Counted from the stretch's first letter, positions 17,195 to 26,375 are shown. The stretch is 64,000 nt of DNA from Candidatus Methanogaster sp. UBA203 (GCA_002503595.1 DASC01000135.1:1-64000); one strand, 5' to 3'. Numbers and translations are program-made. Notes: generated by a model from the letters alone, not told the origin.

Positions 17195-20100
17195 TCACGG
17201 ACTGATTTTATACACCAGTGTGTCATACGGATGTAATTCTATAAGTGCGATATACATTTTTCCATCTTCTGCACTCTGTGTAGATGTAATGTTCGTTACT
17301 AGTTCTTTGACTTCCACGCTAGTTCCATCAAAACCAAGTTTTGACAGGCCCACAGATAACACGCCACTTTCTGTCATGGAACTGCGGCTGGCAACGGTAT
17401 AGTATAAACACTCACTTAGATCACCATATCGTTCAAATTTTATATCGGGATTATCGCACGCCGCATACGGTATCGGCTCCCAGCCAGCAGCCGATATCTC
17501 TCTGATTATTGGAATGCATTTTTTGAATAGGTCGCGATCTCTTTCGTAGAATGTATCGTTATTCCAATATCGATTGTTTCCGTATATTTCTTCTGGTGAC
17601 ACAATACCGAAGGTTGGGAACATACCATAGAACATCTGCTCATCCATGTAATTTTCTACCTCATTATGAGTGATTGGGTCATCTCCATATTGTTCCCAAT
17701 GTAATAAATTGGAATTTGTTTTTTGATAACTCATTGTGCGACGTAGCGACATATCACTATCACTTCTTTTTATATGCCAGACTTCACCGCCTAATACGTC
17801 AATTAGATGTTCATAATAAGAGTATGCGTTCGGGAATATGTTCGCATTGACAAGTTTGTCCATATTGGTCATGTTTTTACGTATCGATGCAAGATATTCA
17901 TATTGAGATAATGTGCCCAACAACACAGGTTGCTTGGTATTATAACTGAATACTAGTGGATAATCGGTGTATTCCCAATGTTCTCTTCTATAGTTTTCAA
18001 TTTCTGGCCAGCACCAATTACTGTGGAGTGAGTCCACGTAAAATCCACTAGATGGATAATCGCTTGCATTATATGTCGATTCAAAACTATGATTTTCAAC
18101 TAAATTGATATCACTGTCACTTTCATGCAATTCAACATCATCAAACCAGAATGTGCCATACCCACTATAGATGTTAGCATATACACGTACATACGCGGTA
18201 TCCGTGGTTGTTGTGAACGTTGCAGTTTTTTCTGTCCAGTTGGTTGTTCCGAAACCGAAGTCCAAATTTTTCTGTGCTATCCATGTTCCATTGCTGTCGT
18301 ACTCTGCTGCACGCACACAAGGAGAATAAGTACCGCCACAGTTCAGTGTCTTTCCCCAAACTGAGAAATTGTATTTTGTCGATGGTGTAACCGATATGTG
18401 ATCGGTTATTAAACTACCAGACATTACATCAAATGTTCCCAGTATCTCAATTTTGCCTGCGTAATTGCCACTGTGTGCAATGGTATCTATCGAGAGATTT
18501 GAACCAAATGACCAGTGATATGCATAAAAGCCGCTCTCGTTCGATCGATCGTATTCAGCATAACTGATCTCACATCGGTTTGGAGATGGAATGTCTGGAT
18601 CGGGATTTTCAGGATAATTCTGTTGCCATGTACCATACTCATGCCAGCGGTAGGGGTCATCCAAATGGTGATTTTTATTCTTATCATACGGTGCGGAGTT
18701 CAACACTGCTTCTGCTGCAAACTTTGTTATTACCACGTCTCTCCACATTCCAATACCGTTGTTGTAATCATCCATCAGTGCTACAATCTTCTCGTCGTAA
18801 CTCGGTTCTGTGGAATTATCTCCAAAACTCCGCCACCAACCCCATGGTTCAGTGTATTGCATCGGATATATTCCATGCTGATGATCATAAACACGTCTTG
18901 ATATGGGATGATAATGCGAGTCATCAAACGCAAAACCAAAATCACTCGCATTCGGTATATCTGATGTGTCACGCCGCACCCACAACCCCTCCCACTCATT
19001 CCTCTTCACAAAAAACTCCGGATACAGTTCATAATACTTCTTCGCGACCGCCCGAAACCCCCACTCTGGCCCGTCCACCTTGTACACAATAAACGTAAAG
19101 TTGGCATGTCCTGCCCCAATCTTATCAGTACAGTTCGCAAGCCCGAAGTCATACTCGATCGAATATCCTCCTGCACCAGTATCATACCCGATCCGGTAGA
19201 TCCTCGGCACATCCATAGGAACAGCGAGACTCAAGCCCTGCGCATCTTCACCGACAAACGTGAACGAATATGTGTTCTGTGTCCGCATTTCCCCGATCTT
19301 GTACACATTCTCATACCGCACCCCAGATCCAATCGCCCTGCTCTCCCTGATATAATCGCCCCACTGCCATCCAGTGGCGTCCACAGGCAGAACATATTGC
19401 ACCTGAATCGCCCGGTCCACGCCTCTCAGATCCAGCACATCGCCATGCACCTCAATATACCGGTCTCTCGGTATGTAATCGAATCTGAATGCAATATCCG
19501 AACTGGTCACGTACTGCGTGATGCTACCATCATAGTTCTTCTCAACCGCACTCACAAGCGGGATCTTCCCGGTCCCACACATTCCAAGCGTCACATCATC
19601 GACCCAGAACGTGCCGTAACTCTCCCAGATATTCGCATACACATAGAGTTTGCTGACATCAGAACTCGTGGTAAAACTGGTTTTCTTCTCCTCCCAGTCA
19701 GAATCCCTACCAAAAACTAAGTTGTGCTGTGTTATCCATCCGCCACTACCGTTAAGCTCCACCACACGGACTGTGGGCGAATAACTCCCATCAACACCGC
19801 TACTCTTACCCCGCGCTGAAAAGGTGTACACTGTACCCGGTTTCGCATCTATCAGGTCGGATTTCGGATAGCCGCTTTGCATATCTCCGGTTCCCGGGAC
19901 ATTGATCCGTATCGATCCCGGGCTATCATGTCCTTCTGACGCATCATAGACCACAGTCCCGGCGCGACTTACAAACGTCCAGTTCAGTGGCACATCACCA
20001 CTCACAGTCTCGAACCCGGGATTTGCAATAAGGTTCTCTGAGATGGTTGAAGATAATTCCCTGAAGGAAAAGCCACCCGGCACGGACAGCATAGGCATCT

Positions 20101-21157
20101 CGACATCATCTATCGATACGCCGCTGACCGCTCCGCCCTCTGCAAGACTAAATTCGAGACCATCATACGCACGCACACTGAGTTCACCAGCATCCCCCGC
20201 CGCCGTCTCGCCCGTCTGATTGACCCCTGTCTCGCTCACATTCCCACCCACATCAACCGTCCGCACACCGATCTCGTAACAACTACCGGAATCAAGCCCG
20301 GTCGCATTGTAGAACGAATCCGGTGTGACTCCCATGTACGTCCCGTTCAGGTGAACCGTCACATAAGCGAATCGTACATCAGCAGGGTTTGTCCATGTCC
20401 AGTTGATCCACGTCCTGCCCGCGGTATACCCAAGATCACTGATGCCCGGAAGCGGTGCTTCATACACTTCCAGCGCCACATCCTTGACCTGGAACGTGCC
20501 GCTGCATTCCCATGTGTTCATAGACACATAGAATTCACTGACATTGGGGCTCGTGGTGAAGGTGATCTCCTTTTCCACCCAGCCATAACATCTGCTGAAA
20601 CTCAAGTTGTGCTCTGTTATCTTTCTGCCACTACCGTCAACTTCCATCGCGGTGACGAGCGGCTCATAAGTCCCATTAAGATCGCTGCTGATGCCCCGCG
20701 CAGAAAGGATGTATGGTGTATCAGGTTCCGCCACCACCATATAGACGCCGGATGGAGCCACTCCACCCCCGCCCGCGCCGTCACTTCCGTCCACTGCATC
20801 CGGTTCATGCCATGCCGGCTCATGTTTCGGATCTCCGCTCTTTGCGCCGCCGGTTCTGGAAAAGCCTGCTTGTGCCGTGTCAGTGTTATCCGCTCCTTTG
20901 GCACCTTCAGCAGCATCAGAAACCGCACCCCCAGCGCGGCTTGCGGTTACGTTAACCCCGTGACCTGCAGCAAGACCCCCCGACCCTGCAGCAGATAACT
21001 CGTTATCTGTATGTGAAATCTGTTCGTTGGATGTGAATGCATCCGCAAAAGTTCCGGGTGTTAATGTGAATAGCAAAAGCGATATAGTCGCGATTGCCAG
21101 CAAATACCCGCTGTACTGGTAGTTATATGTGTTTTTTGGAAGTGCAGTGCTATACAT
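17195..21157 (-). CDS. Large secreted protein with three carbohydrate-binding-like modules and a glycosidase-like region
   Basis: The 1320-residue protein begins with a signal peptide (hydrophobic core about residues 17-36). A low-complexity G/A/D-rich linker follows to residue 135. Three homologous beta-sandwich modules occur at about 149-229, 442-524 and 928-1010. Each has an SARG/SVWGK opening, a middle N-x-x-F stretch and an end of GTFWVDDV type, like CBM4/9-type modules. An Fn3-like unit lies at 240-302. The region from 565 on, with FDDSHYHP and YTEPWGWW, looks like a glycoside-hydrolase-like barrel in which module three is inserted. Many N-x-S/T sequons suggest N-glycosylation. No C-terminal anchor is visible. 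The enzyme activity is not proven. Confidence 0.75.
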   Translation of the reverse strand: MYSTALPKNTYNYQYSGYLLAIATISLLLFTLTPGTFADAFTSNEQISHTDNELSAAGSGGLAAGHGVNVTASRAGGAVSDAAEGAKGADNTDTAQAGFSRTGGAKSGDPKHEPAWHEPDAVDGSDGAGGGGVAPSGVYMVVAEPDTPYILSARGISSDLNGTYEPLVTAMEVDGSGRKITEHNLSFSRCYGWVEKEITFTTSPNVSEFYVSMNTWECSGTFQVKDVALEVYEAPLPGISDLGYTAGRTWINWTWTNPADVRFAYVTVHLNGTYMGVTPDSFYNATGLDSGSCYEIGVRTVDVGGNVSETGVNQTGETAAGDAGELSVRAYDGLEFSLAEGGAVSGVSIDDVEMPMLSVPGGFSFRELSSTISENLIANPGFETVSGDVPLNWTFVSRAGTVVYDASEGHDSPGSIRINVPGTGDMQSGYPKSDLIDAKPGTVYTFSARGKSSGVDGSYSPTVRVVELNGSGGWITQHNLVFGRDSDWEEKKTSFTTSSDVSKLYVYANIWESYGTFWVDDVTLGMCGTGKIPLVSAVEKNYDGSITQYVTSSDIAFRFDYIPRDRYIEVHGDVLDLRGVDRAIQVQYVLPVDATGWQWGDYIRESRAIGSGVRYENVYKIGEMRTQNTYSFTFVGEDAQGLSLAVPMDVPRIYRIGYDTGAGGYSIEYDFGLANCTDKIGAGHANFTFIVYKVDGPEWGFRAVAKKYYELYPEFFVKRNEWEGLWVRRDTSDIPNASDFGFAFDDSHYHPISRRVYDHQHGIYPMQYTEPWGWWRSFGDNSTEPSYDEKIVALMDDYNNGIGMWRDVVITKFAAEAVLNSAPYDKNKNHHLDDPYRWHEYGTWQQNYPENPDPDIPSPNRCEISYAEYDRSNESGFYAYHWSFGSNLSIDTIAHSGNYAGKIEILGTFDVMSGSLITDHISVTPSTKYNFSVWGKTLNCGGTYSPCVRAAEYDSNGTWIAQKNLDFGFGTTNWTEKTATFTTTTDTAYVRVYANIYSGYGTFWFDDVELHESDSDINLVENHSFESTYNASDYPSSGFYVDSLHSNWCWPEIENYRREHWEYTDYPLVFSYNTKQPVLLGTLSQYEYLASIRKNMTNMDKLVNANIFPNAYSYYEHLIDVLGGEVWHIKRSDSDMSLRRTMSYQKTNSNLLHWEQYGDDPITHNEVENYMDEQMFYGMFPTFGIVSPEEIYGNNRYWNNDTFYERDRDLFKKCIPIIREISAAGWEPIPYAACDNPDIKFERYGDLSECLYYTVASRSSMTESGVLSVGLSKLGFDGTSVEVKELVTNITSTQSAEDGKMYIALIELHPYDTLVYKISP

Positions 21158-21180
21158 GTCAGTAGCCTCCGTATCTAATC

Positions 21181-21267
21181 ATCATGAGATGCGGCAAGGG
21201 AAAATGCCCCCACTCCCCCCCACACTTATCTCATGATAATAATGATTATGACATTCATAGTATAAAA
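21181..21267 (-). promoter_or_regulatory. Promoter and leader hairpin of the secreted protein gene
   Basis: On the minus strand a TATA-like TTTTTATACT lies at 21259-21268, about 100 bases before the ATG. The leader between holds a perfect 10-bp inverted repeat, ATCATGAGAT at 21181-21190 and ATCTCATGAT at 21228-21237. A C-rich run (CCCCCACTCCCCCCC) sits in its loop. GGAGGC precedes the start codon. A leader of this length is long for an archaeal gene, so the hairpin could control translation or stability. A DNA operator is the alternative. Confidence 0.45.
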
Positions 21268-21585
21268 AGTTAACGGTCACGCGTCATGTCAGCTAAAACC
21301 CCGTGTCGCGTCAGATAAAGCCCCGACCGTCGTCAGGTAGACGCGTCGCTACCGGTTTTGACGTGCCAGACATCATCCCGATTCAGGTTGTGGCAGGCAA
21401 CAGACGCAATCCTGCACAGACACGATCCCGCCGTCTGCCGAGATGGACGATCTGAAAAGAGGCAGCTATCAAGAGCGAACGTGCGGTCAAGCCGCTGCAA
21501 GCGCATCACCTGGATCTGGTGTGTGGTTTGAAGATCAGGGATCGAGGATAAACCTCAAAAAAGCGTAACTACTCATGGGCACTGT

Positions 21586-21745
21586 CTGAAAAGCCAGTGA
21601 TTTATCACCGCGGAATACGAAGTATCGCCGAAGGCCGAACGCGGAGGGCACAGAGTTTCGAGACTGTATAAGTCCTCTGCGTGGCTTTGCGCACTCTGTG
21701 GTAGAATCTAAGGGCGTGGCGATATCACTGGAAAAATCGAGAGTG
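21586..21745. repeat. Dispersed repeat, copy 2
   Basis: GCACTGTCTG, AAGTGATTTATCACCGCGG-like sequence, ACGCGGAGG, CTCTGCG and finally ATATCACTGGAAAAATCGA appear in the same order as in the reverse complement of 37351-37540. The two outer GC-rich arms (CCGCGG...GCGGAGG and CCTCTGCG...TCTGTGG) are inverted relative to each other. The right end runs into the antitoxin gene at 21764. The family is unnamed here. No transposase frame belongs to it. Confidence 0.7.
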
Positions 21746-21763
21746 CCTGATGCACATAAGAAG

Positions 21764-21901
21764 ATGGATCAGGTTCTCGAAACATTGGAGGTGCTCATGG
21801 ATGAAGCGACGTTGAAACGGTTAAAGCGGGGGGAAGAAGAACTAAAAGCAGGTAATTATGTAGATGCCGCGCCAGGAGAGATTGAAGAGATATTAAGGTG
21901 A
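21764..21901 (+). CDS. RelB-like antitoxin, small
   Basis: The 45-residue protein from ATG 21764 has LMDEATLKRLKRGEEELKAG near the middle, as in short RelB/antitoxin tails. It lies in a GTGA overlap with a RelE-like frame at 21898. An open frame continues upstream to ATG 21698, but that part is dispersed-repeat sequence and unlike a protein. If the shorter start is right, the protein has only the toxin-binding part. The toxin next door is broken, so the pair is probably inactive. Confidence 0.5.
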   Translation: MDQVLETLEVLMDEATLKRLKRGEEELKAGNYVDAAPGEIEEILR

Positions 21902-22170
21902 GTATGTATAGAGCGCGTTTTTTAAAAACTTTTTTGAGGCAAGAGAAGAAGCTTAATGCAAATACGAAAGAGTGACTTATAAAAGCCGTTAAGGAAATTT
22001 TAAACGATCCCTATTCAGGAATTAATCTAAAAGGGGATTTAAGAGAATATTGGAAGAAAAGAGTTGGAAAGTATCGAATAATATATAAGATAGGTGAATC
22101 AGAAAAGATAGTGATTTTCTTTGACGTGAATTTGAGAAAGAAAGTCTACAATAGGTTAAAAAGGAGATGA
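21898..22170 (+). pseudogene. RelE-type toxin with an in-frame TGA
   Basis: The 90-codon frame from GTG 21898 (or ATG 21904) has the RelE/ParE layout: FLKTFLRQEKKLNANTKE, then ILNDPYSGINLKGDLREYW, VGKYRIIYKI and IVIFFDVNLRKKVYNRL. The basic residues and the RIIYKI strand of ribosome-dependent RelE nucleases are kept. A TGA at codon 26 interrupts the first helix region. A single change from CGA or TGG would give it. It follows the antitoxin by GTGA overlap. Confidence 0.65.
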
Positions 22171-22193
22171 AACTTCTTTCTTGTGATATTTCT

Positions 22194-22480
22194 TCAAACC
22201 CACCCCTCCTCCCTCCACACCATCACCCCAACGCACACGCACACGCACCCAACCCCATTCGCAACTACCCACGCATATCCAACCCCAACGACCCCAAACA
22301 TCGTCATGAACAGATACCCCAATCCAACCAATGACACAAAAATCACCCCGTTCAGAACCACAATCCCCTTAACATCCTTCTGCACCCACTTGATCGCAAA
22401 ATAAACATAATTCACCCCGACAAATAAACTTGCAACCACCATCGCCCGCAGCACTTCCACCCCGCCAGCAGCATAATCCG
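22194..22480 (-). pseudogene. Flippase C-terminal remnant
   Basis: The minus-strand frame repeats the last ~90 codons of the flippase at 12690. VNYVYFAIKWVQKDVKGIVV and GVVGVGYAWVV are nearly the same in both. Even the bases just past the stop (CTTCAAACCC on the plus strand) agree. Similarity ends near 22480 at the GCATAATCC equivalent, where a piece of CTCTGCGGTT repeat begins. The remnant therefore arose by duplication or by deletion of a second flippase gene, and nothing upstream of it survives. Confidence 0.8.
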
Positions 22481-22483
22481 CGC

Positions 22484-22600
22484 CCCTTCGCGCACTCTGC
22501 GGTTATATTCTGTGTTTGGTTACAGTAATGCCTGCCCTTCGGGCATGGCATCGATAGAATCGAATCCTTCTGGGATTCTATTATGCCTCATGTCCTGGAT
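22484..22600. repeat. Hairpin-rich repeat debris
   Basis: CGCGCACTCTGCGGTTAT at 22490 matches the arm of the dispersed repeat. Two small palindromes follow. ATGCC with GGCAT enclose TGCCCTTCG near 22535. ATAGAATC and GATTCTAT form an 8-bp stem at 22551-22580. None is followed by a T-run. I see no gene between the flippase remnant and the tRNA. Confidence 0.45.
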
Positions 22601-22667
22601 AGTTCCTGCATAGTGAAGTCCCACGATAGTGGTTTAGGTACCTGAGTAGTTACAAAAAAGCTTAACA

Positions 22668-22739
22668 AGCCTCGGGCGGGAATTGAACCCGCGACCTCGT
22701 CCTTACCAAGGACGCGCTATACCGCTAAGCCACCGAGGC
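22668..22739 (-). tRNA. tRNA-Thr (anticodon GGU)
   Basis: On the minus strand GCCTCGG pairs with CCGAGGC as the acceptor stem. The D arm carries GGCTTAGCGGTATAGC. The anticodon arm CGTCC-TTGGTAA-GGACG presents GGT, and GGTTCAATTCC is the T loop. The length is 72 bases without an intron or a long variable arm. CCA is not encoded. The anticodon GGU reads threonine ACC and ACU. The gene is flanked by repeat debris on both sides, so it may have served as an integration neighbourhood. Confidence 0.93.
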
Positions 22740-22827
22740 GCAGGTCTCTGATTGCTGCGGATTGATTATGAACATTTCGGTTCGCAGGGGGTGATTTTTT
22801 GTTATCTTCTGAAATGGGTTTTGGAAA

Positions 22828-22886
22828 AACCACAGAGAGCACAGAGAAAACAACAACTCTCTGTGCCCTCCGTGTCCTCTGTGGTT
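22828..22886. repeat. Palindromic CCACAGAG-type repeat
   Basis: AACCACAGAGAGCACAGAG and, after a 12-base loop, CTCTGTGCCCTCCGTGTCCT then CTGTGGTT are near-perfect reverse complements. They could form a stem of about 20 bp. The same ...CACAGAG/CTCTGTG words occur in the dispersed repeat copy at 21586-21745. It stands between tRNA-Thr and the HAD gene. Similar elements are common, unexplained intergenic sequences in many archaeal and bacterial genomes. Confidence 0.7.
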
Positions 22887-23023
22887 AATCTTCTTTGCCA
22901 TAATCCATACCCACCCAGAAGAAATTAAAAAGCCACCGCGGGGGCGGGGGTGAGCAGTTACGTGGATCCTGGGATACAGTCATGAGAAAACCATTAATAC
23001 CCGCGCAGTAACCATCAGTACAG

Positions 23024-23893
23024 ATGACCCACCGTGTTGCGATCGTCTTTGACTCATCCGGTACGCTGATGCATACGTACAGGGTGGCAAAGGATATGGA
23101 GAGCGGAGGCACGCTCTATGATACAGTCACCCTGCATCTCGTCCGCGAGTCCCAGGCGCTCGTTGCAATCGATATACCTCCGGATGCGCTCCCAAACTAT
23201 CCACCGGATCAGGTTCTGCCGCGTTTTCTTGCTGAGAACAAGATCGATATAAACATCGGCTGTGCAAGCGATGATATCACGACTGACGATGTCCGGAATA
23301 TGTTAAAACGCGACTCGGGGGGTGCTCGCGTCTCTGATCTCCTGGACGTGGTATCAGCGGTGAGAGAGAAGTGTAAAGACGTCTTTTATAGCGGAACCGG
23401 ATTCGTGATCGACGTGCCCACAGGAGCGATTCATTACGTGGTCTGTTCAGGCGGAAAACTCTTCGATGGTGCAGAAGCAACGATTGCAAAACTTGCAAAT
23501 TGCGCAGATCTGTACATCGCATCCGGAGACAGTATGCGAAATCTATCAGTGCTCGCAGGTCGCCTGAAGATTCCGCATGATCATGTGGTCCCGGTTGCAA
23601 CCCCGCACATCAAGGAACGTCTCATCACGGACCTCCAGAAAACTTATGACGCAGTCGTCATGGTCGGCGACGAGATTAACGACCTTCGCGCGATCAGGGC
23701 AGCAGATGTGGGCGTGCTGACGATGCAGCAGTGTTCTGATAAATTGCAGAAATTATGCGATAGCGCGGATATACTCATACCGGATATCTCGTCTCTTCCG
23801 GATGTTATCAGGGAGATGGAGTTATCCGAGTCCCTGACAGAATGTCTCACCAGCCGCGCGTCTGCAACGTCTCCACGTCAGAAAGCGTCCTGA
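23024..23893 (+). CDS. HAD-superfamily protein with P-type-ATPase-like motifs
   Basis: The 289-residue protein is a soluble HAD-fold protein. Motif I reads [13 protein letters not shown] with only one aspartate, as in P-type ATPases (DKTGT). Motif II lies near [11 protein letters not shown], and motif IV is [13 protein letters not shown] near residue 214. AADVGVLTM follows, as in the ATPase P domain. A phosphorylated aspartate is therefore likely, but membrane segments are absent, so the substrate is unknown. The ATG at 23024 lies about 28 bases after a CCATTAATAC TATA-like box, which fits a leaderless message. The 3' end overlaps the convergent pdxS gene by 47 bases. Confidence 0.75.
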   Translation: MTHRVAIVFDSSGTLMHTYRVAKDMESGGTLYDTVTLHLVRESQALVAIDIPPDALPNYPPDQVLPRFLAENKIDINIGCASDDITTDDVRNMLKRDSGGARVSDLLDVVSAVREKCKDVFYSGTGFVIDVPTGAIHYVVCSGGKLFDGAEATIAKLANCADLYIASGDSMRNLSVLAGRLKIPHDHVVPVATPHIKERLITDLQKTYDAVVMVGDEINDLRAIRAADVGVLTMQQCSDKLQKLCDSADILIPDISSLPDVIREMELSESLTECLTSRASATSPRQKAS

Positions 23894-24740
23894 TATCGAT
23901 CCCTTTCATCTGGCCTCCGAGACCTTTCGAGATCTCGGCGAGAACATCGGGCTTATCATAGTTATTGACAGATTCTACGATCGCGTTTGCCATCTTTTCC
24001 GGATTCTCTGCCGTAAAAATCCCTGAACCGACAAATACTCCATCCACACCGAGATACATCATCAGTGCCGCATCGGCAGGAGTTGCGACGCCACCTGCTG
24101 CAAAGTTAACCACTGGCAGCCGCTGGAGCTTCGCGGTCTCCTCGACCAGTTCGAATGGTGCCTCGATCTCCCTTGCCACTCTTGCAAGTTCCTCCTTGTT
24201 CTTGCCCTTAAGGGACCGGATGCTTCCGCCGATCAGTTTCGTATGCCTGACTGCTTCCCGCACATCGCCGGTGCCTGCTTCTCCTTTCGTCCTGATCATC
24301 GCGGCACCCTCTGCTATGCGCCGCAGCGCCTCGCCGAGATTGCGTGCGCCGCACACGAACGGAACCGTGAATTCAGTCTTATCGATATGGAATTCATCAG
24401 CAGGCGTCAGCACCTCTGACTCATCGAGCATATCAGCACCGATCGCCTCGAGGATCCGTGCTTCCATGGTGTGCCCGATCCTCGCTTTTGCCATCACAGG
24501 AATCGTTACCGAGTCGATGATCTCGCAGACGATCTGCGGGTCAGCCATCCTCGCAACACCGCCCTGCTTCCTGATCTCGGATGGAACCGCGTGGAGCGCC
24601 ATCACAGCAACCGCACCAGCCCCCTCTGCAAGGACCGCCTGCGCAGGCGTTGTCACGTCCATGATCACGCCGCCCTTCTGCATGGCAGCGAATCCCCGCT
24701 TCAACAGTTCGGTACCGTGCCTGAGTTCATTCAAATCCAT
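23847..24740 (-). CDS. pdxS: Pyridoxal 5'-phosphate synthase subunit PdxS
   Basis: PdxS makes pyridoxal phosphate from ribose 5-phosphate, glyceraldehyde 3-phosphate and ammonia delivered by PdxT. The 297-residue sequence is a typical full-length Pdx[18 protein letters not shown] at the start with the Schiff-base lysine region, [31 protein letters not shown] and [17 protein letters not shown] with the phosphate-binding glycines. PdxT is not in this window. A conserved small gene sits 9 bases upstream and probably shares the transcript. Its last 47 bases overlap the convergent HAD gene. Confidence 0.95.
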   Translation of the reverse strand: MDLNELRHGTELLKRGFAAMQKGGVIMDVTTPAQAVLAEGAGAVAVMALHAVPSEIRKQGGVARMADPQIVCEIIDSVTIPVMAKARIGHTMEARILEAIGADMLDESEVLTPADEFHIDKTEFTVPFVCGARNLGEALRRIAEGAAMIRTKGEAGTGDVREAVRHTKLIGGSIRSLKGKNKEELARVAREIEAPFELVEETAKLQRLPVVNFAAGGVATPADAALMMYLGVDGVFVGSGIFTAENPEKMANAIVESVNNYDKPDVLAEISKGLGGQMKGIDIRTLSDVETLQTRGW

Positions 24741-24749
24741 TTATCCACC

Positions 24750-24992
24750 TCAAACCGTATAATTCATATAATTCTTGTCTCTGTTCGCAAATCGCCTGTC
24801 AACATTGTCGATGATAGCAAACAACCTCACCTCGAGTTCATCGAATGCCAGTTCATTGCTGTGGACACTGATCTCGATGTCACCGACCGATATCGTGATC
24901 CCGTTGTCCAGTTGCATGTCGGACGTGGTCTCACCTTCCAATTGCGTCTGCTCTTCTTCATCGCACAAGTTCATCACCGTTCTGATAGCCAT
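24750..24992 (-). CDS. Small acidic protein upstream of pdxS
   Basis: I do not recognise this 80-residue, acidic protein by name. It has no membrane segment. A beta-rich middle (TISVGDIEISVHSNELAFDE) leads into a helical end (LEVRLFAIIDNVDRRFANRD). It starts 250 bases before and ends 9 bases upstream of pdxS on the same strand, so co-transcription is probable. A start at ATG 24992 is preceded by few SD-like bases. It could be a conserved archaeal domain of unknown function. Confidence 0.55.
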   Translation of the reverse strand: MAIRTVMNLCDEEEQTQLEGETTSDMQLDNGITISVGDIEISVHSNELAFDELEVRLFAIIDNVDRRFANRDKNYMNYTV

Positions 24993-25064
24993 GCATCGCT
25001 CGATCTATAGATCAGAGGTACATTAAACTTTCTGGTTGTCTGGTGCGCAGGCTCCGGAGAACTG

Positions 25065-26360
25065 TCAACTTGCTCCATCGGTATTCGGTTGATGCCCGAA
25101 AACCCATTTCCAAAGTGGTACAAATATAATAACTTTATCTTCTAATTTTTCAGTTGCTTCGTAATCTTCTGTTATGACAAAACCTCTTTTAACATTATAT
25201 TTCTCCATAAATTTTATCATCCCTTTGACATCTCGAATTCCAACCTTTGATGAGTATTTAGACTGGGTGGGAATCATTGATTCGTCTTTTAATGTTACGA
25301 AATCTACTTCTTTACCTGCATCTCTCCAGAAATGGTCTGCTTTTGTTATGAATTGTACCAGGTTCTCTACAAGTTTCCCCTGCGGCGGATTTGCAAGAGC
25401 AAGAGCAACAGAGGGGTGGATAAGGTAGTATTTTTTCAGTTTTCTGGAGGAGACCTTGAATGAACCCCTGAAATTTTTCAGATCTCTCGTAATAAAACAG
25501 GTTTTCATATAGTAAAGGTAGTTGCTGACGGTCTGCCTGCTTCTTCCCACTTCCCTCGATATCTCATCCAGATTGATCATCATTCCTGGGTTCGTTGCAA
25601 TGATACGGATGAGTTTTTCTATAAGTTCCATATCCCTGACCTTGAATAGAGTGCTTAAATCCTTGAATATGGTCTTTTCTATAACGCTCTCTTTTATGTA
25701 TCTTTTTGCAATCTCATCGTCAACATCTACTATCTCCGGAAACGGTTTTAGAATATAATTGTTTAGTTCGGTCTTTATTTCGTGTTTCCATAAGCCAACA
25801 TTTTCTTTAATTTTTTTAACGTCCCATCCTCTCATCTCCAAAAACTCCTCAAATGATAGGATATCTAAGTTAAAGTAAAATGTTCTGCCTGCGAGACTCT
25901 CTTTTGCGTCAAGCAAGATGTTAAGGGATGCAGAACCCGAAATGAAGAATTTGATGCTCGGATACTGGTCATAATAAATCTTGATCTTGTTCTGCCAGTC
26001 ATTCAGTTTTTGGATTTCGTCCAGAATTATGTAGACGGTTCCGGCAGTAATATCTTCTCTCGGTACGTTTTCACGGTAAAAGTCTATAATATCTCCTAAA
26101 TCCTCTACGTTTTCATCAAACGAAAAATACAGGATCCTTTCCGGAGAAACACCTGCTTTGATCAACTTGTCCACGGTCTGGAGTAATATTGTGGTTTTGC
26201 CGGTTCTGCGCAATCCAATGATCGTTATTATCTGTCTCAGTTCTATGTATTTTTCTATTTCAGAGAATAGTTTTCTCCTGTACGGCGGTATAAGTTCCGG
26301 TCTTACCTGACCAAGCTTCCACCACGAGTTCATCTCATACAGTGTGTCCAAATTTGACAT
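25065..26360 (-). CDS. AAA_14/DUF4143 ATPase
   Basis: The 431-residue protein is an ATPase of the AAA_14 plus DUF4143 type. IIGLRRTGKTTILLQ is the Walker A near residue 47 and TVYIILDEIQKLNDWQ the Walker B near 110. SGSASLNIL is the sensor. The C-terminal half contains a winged-helix-like GRSRQTVSNYLYYMKTCF and a PD-(D/E)XK-like EVDFV near residue 358. Family members are widespread in archaea, often variable in copy number, and their role is unclear. TTAACGAA boxes lie around its promoter at 26376-26416. Confidence 0.85.
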   Translation of the reverse strand: MSNLDTLYEMNSWWKLGQVRPELIPPYRRKLFSEIEKYIELRQIITIIGLRRTGKTTILLQTVDKLIKAGVSPERILYFSFDENVEDLGDIIDFYRENVPREDITAGTVYIILDEIQKLNDWQNKIKIYYDQYPSIKFFISGSASLNILLDAKESLAGRTFYFNLDILSFEEFLEMRGWDVKKIKENVGLWKHEIKTELNNYILKPFPEIVDVDDEIAKRYIKESVIEKTIFKDLSTLFKVRDMELIEKLIRIIATNPGMMINLDEISREVGRSRQTVSNYLYYMKTCFITRDLKNFRGSFKVSSRKLKKYYLIHPSVALALANPPQGKLVENLVQFITKADHFWRDAGKEVDFVTLKDESMIPTQSKYSSKVGIRDVKGMIKFMEKYNVKRGFVITEDYEATEKLEDKVIIFVPLWKWVFGHQPNTDGAS

Positions 26361-26375
26361 ATTGGTAACTTATAC

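Noticed and set aside
20351..20998. 215-codon plus-strand frame inside the secreted protein gene
   Set aside because: It is the antisense shadow of a G+C-rich coding region; its protein is arginine/proline-rich without any motif.
21973..21975. Selenocysteine at the TGA in the RelE frame
   Set aside because: No selenoprotein of this family is known to me and no suitable hairpin is apparent; a nonsense mutation is simpler.
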